From NCBI GenBank assembly GCA_024695565.1, contig JAILHX010000133.1, positions 1 through 31,298 of the forward strand: a stretch of 31,298 nt of DNA, given 5' to 3'. Both the position numbers and the translations under genes were made by a program. This document shows positions 30,741 to 31,298 of this stretch, piece after piece. A model generated the notes under the pieces. That model searched no databases. It had not been told where the DNA came from and saw only the letters and a list, made by a program, of their open reading frames with translations. The stretch's first letter is position 1, and the number at the start of each line of letters is the position of its first letter. This stretch comes from Saccharofermentans sp. (GTDB taxonomy: Bacteria > Bacillota_A > Clostridia > Saccharofermentanales > Saccharofermentanaceae).

Positions 30741-31298
30741 TTATTTAACAAAAAATGCCAGTGCATCCTTAACCAAGAACGCAACAACAGCGCCTATTGC
30801 AATGGCAGGAGCGAGCGCGATCTTCTTCTTTTTGGACTTGCATACCACAGCGAAAACAATTCCCAGAACGATTGCCACGCCTACAGCTATAACCGCGCCG
30901 CGGATCTCAAGGAACAGCATCAGGCACATTGCAAGCTTCGCAGGGCCGTAATCCATCTTATGCTTCTTGACCTTACCCGCAATGGCGATTCCGATGACAA
31001 ATACCAGGCCTACGCAGGCTGCAGCAATAAGTCCCTCAATGGCAAATCTCTGTATATTTTCCCTGAATCCTACGGTAATGATCCATACAACAAGAATGGC
31101 AGCCAAGAATCCGTTGGGGATAACTCCCGAATCCCAATCTGCCAGAGAAAGTCCGAGAAGCAGTACTTCCAGAGCCAATGTCGCTACAACTACCGCATCG
31201 ATGGATCCGTGAAGTGCCAGCGTTCCCGCGAATACCAATCCCAATATGATCTCGAAAATAAGATCTCTCGGCGGAACCTTCGATCCGCAGTATCTGCA
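30741..31298 (-). CDS. Prepilin-peptidase-like membrane protein (A24), partial and atypical
   Basis: The frame is open to the window edge, so the start is outside; a TTG at 31244 is not the true start. At the edge it reads CRYCGSKVPPRDLIFEII, the Cys-x-x-Cys zinc-binding loop of type IV prepilin peptidases. Several membrane helices follow. The first catalytic Asp is present in ADWDSGVIPNG (Asp six residues before Ile-Pro). The second usually sits in a GxGDxKL motif; here the segment reads MDYGPAKL, with Pro at the Asp position and another Asp three residues earlier. It either uses the shifted Asp or has lost protease activity. No pilin or pilus-assembly genes are in the window. Confidence 0.75.
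   Translation of the reverse strand, partial: CRYCGSKVPPRDLIFEIILGLVFAGTLALHGSIDAVVVATLALEVLLLGLSLADWDSGVIPNGFLAAILVVWIITVGFRENIQRFAIEGLIAAACVGLVFVIGIAIAGKVKKHKMDYGPAKLAMCLMLFLEIRGAVIAVGVAIVLGIVFAVVCKSKKKKIALAPAIAIGAVVAFLVKDALAFFVK

Overview
The window looks like chromosomal DNA of a Gram-positive anaerobe of the class Clostridia, possibly a rumen or gut Saccharofermentans/Oscillospiraceae-like lineage; the genus is a guess. Reasons: GGAGG-type ribosome sites, TTG/GTG starts, Thr/Glu-rich linkers in surface proteins, RNase J, a bifunctional Rel, Firmicute-type RecJ, FtsX/coiled-coil exporters, and VanZ- and 3D-domain proteins. I saw no tRNA, rRNA, CRISPR array, transposase or phage gene.

Layout. 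1-1067: end of an ABC-2 permease gene plus a DinB-like protein, closed by a strong terminator. 1071-3832: a methyltransferase, then an AT-rich VanZ / secreted protein / lipoprotein set. 3859-5488 (minus): one 474-residue protein that joins a ThiT-type thiamine S-component to a water-type aquaporin, behind a clear promoter and a clear TPP riboswitch. 5492-6895 (minus): MATE exporter. 6992-9944 (minus): overlapping operon of a hexapeptide acetyltransferase, Xaa-Pro aminopeptidase and a membrane-anchored alpha/beta hydrolase lacking its nucleophile. 10027-10925: AraC-type regulator. 10926-11466: gene-free repeat region. 11467-18873 (minus): operon of proS, a transglutaminase/leucine-rich secreted protein, an ABC ATPase and a large FtsX-type permease with a coiled-coil domain. 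18874-19494: gene-free repeat element. 19526-19802: small membrane protein gene and its promoter. 19986-22894: SH3/3D-domain surface protein and RNase J. 22898-27694 (minus): recJ-rel operon. 27695-28186: second copy of the repeat element. 28192-28470 (minus): rpsU. 28523-29614: flippase-like membrane protein. 29578-30694 (minus): glycosyltransferase family 2. 30741-31298 (minus): partial prepilin-peptidase-like protein running off the window.

Two things stand out. First, the ThiT-aquaporin fusion under TPP control: both halves keep most family features, the aquaporin filter residues F/H/T/R are all present at canonical spacing, and the riboswitch ties expression to thiamine status. Second, three gene-free regions share a structural grammar: chains of inverted repeats with arms of about 7-13 bp whose arms interleave (A-B-A'-B'), so that neighbouring hairpins are mutually exclusive or pseudoknot-like. 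Two of these regions (19046-19482 and 27771-28110) are homologous copies of one composite element, in the same orientation and the same kind of gap (between the terminator of one minus-strand gene and the promoter of the next), and differ in the number of internal 64-bp tandem units. The third (10926-11400) follows the grammar with unrelated words.

Cell-envelope functions dominate the rest: exporters, surface proteins, a flippase-like protein and a glycosyltransferase, mixed with information-processing housekeeping genes (proS, rnj, rel, recJ, rpsU). All family calls come from reading motifs by eye; no search was run.
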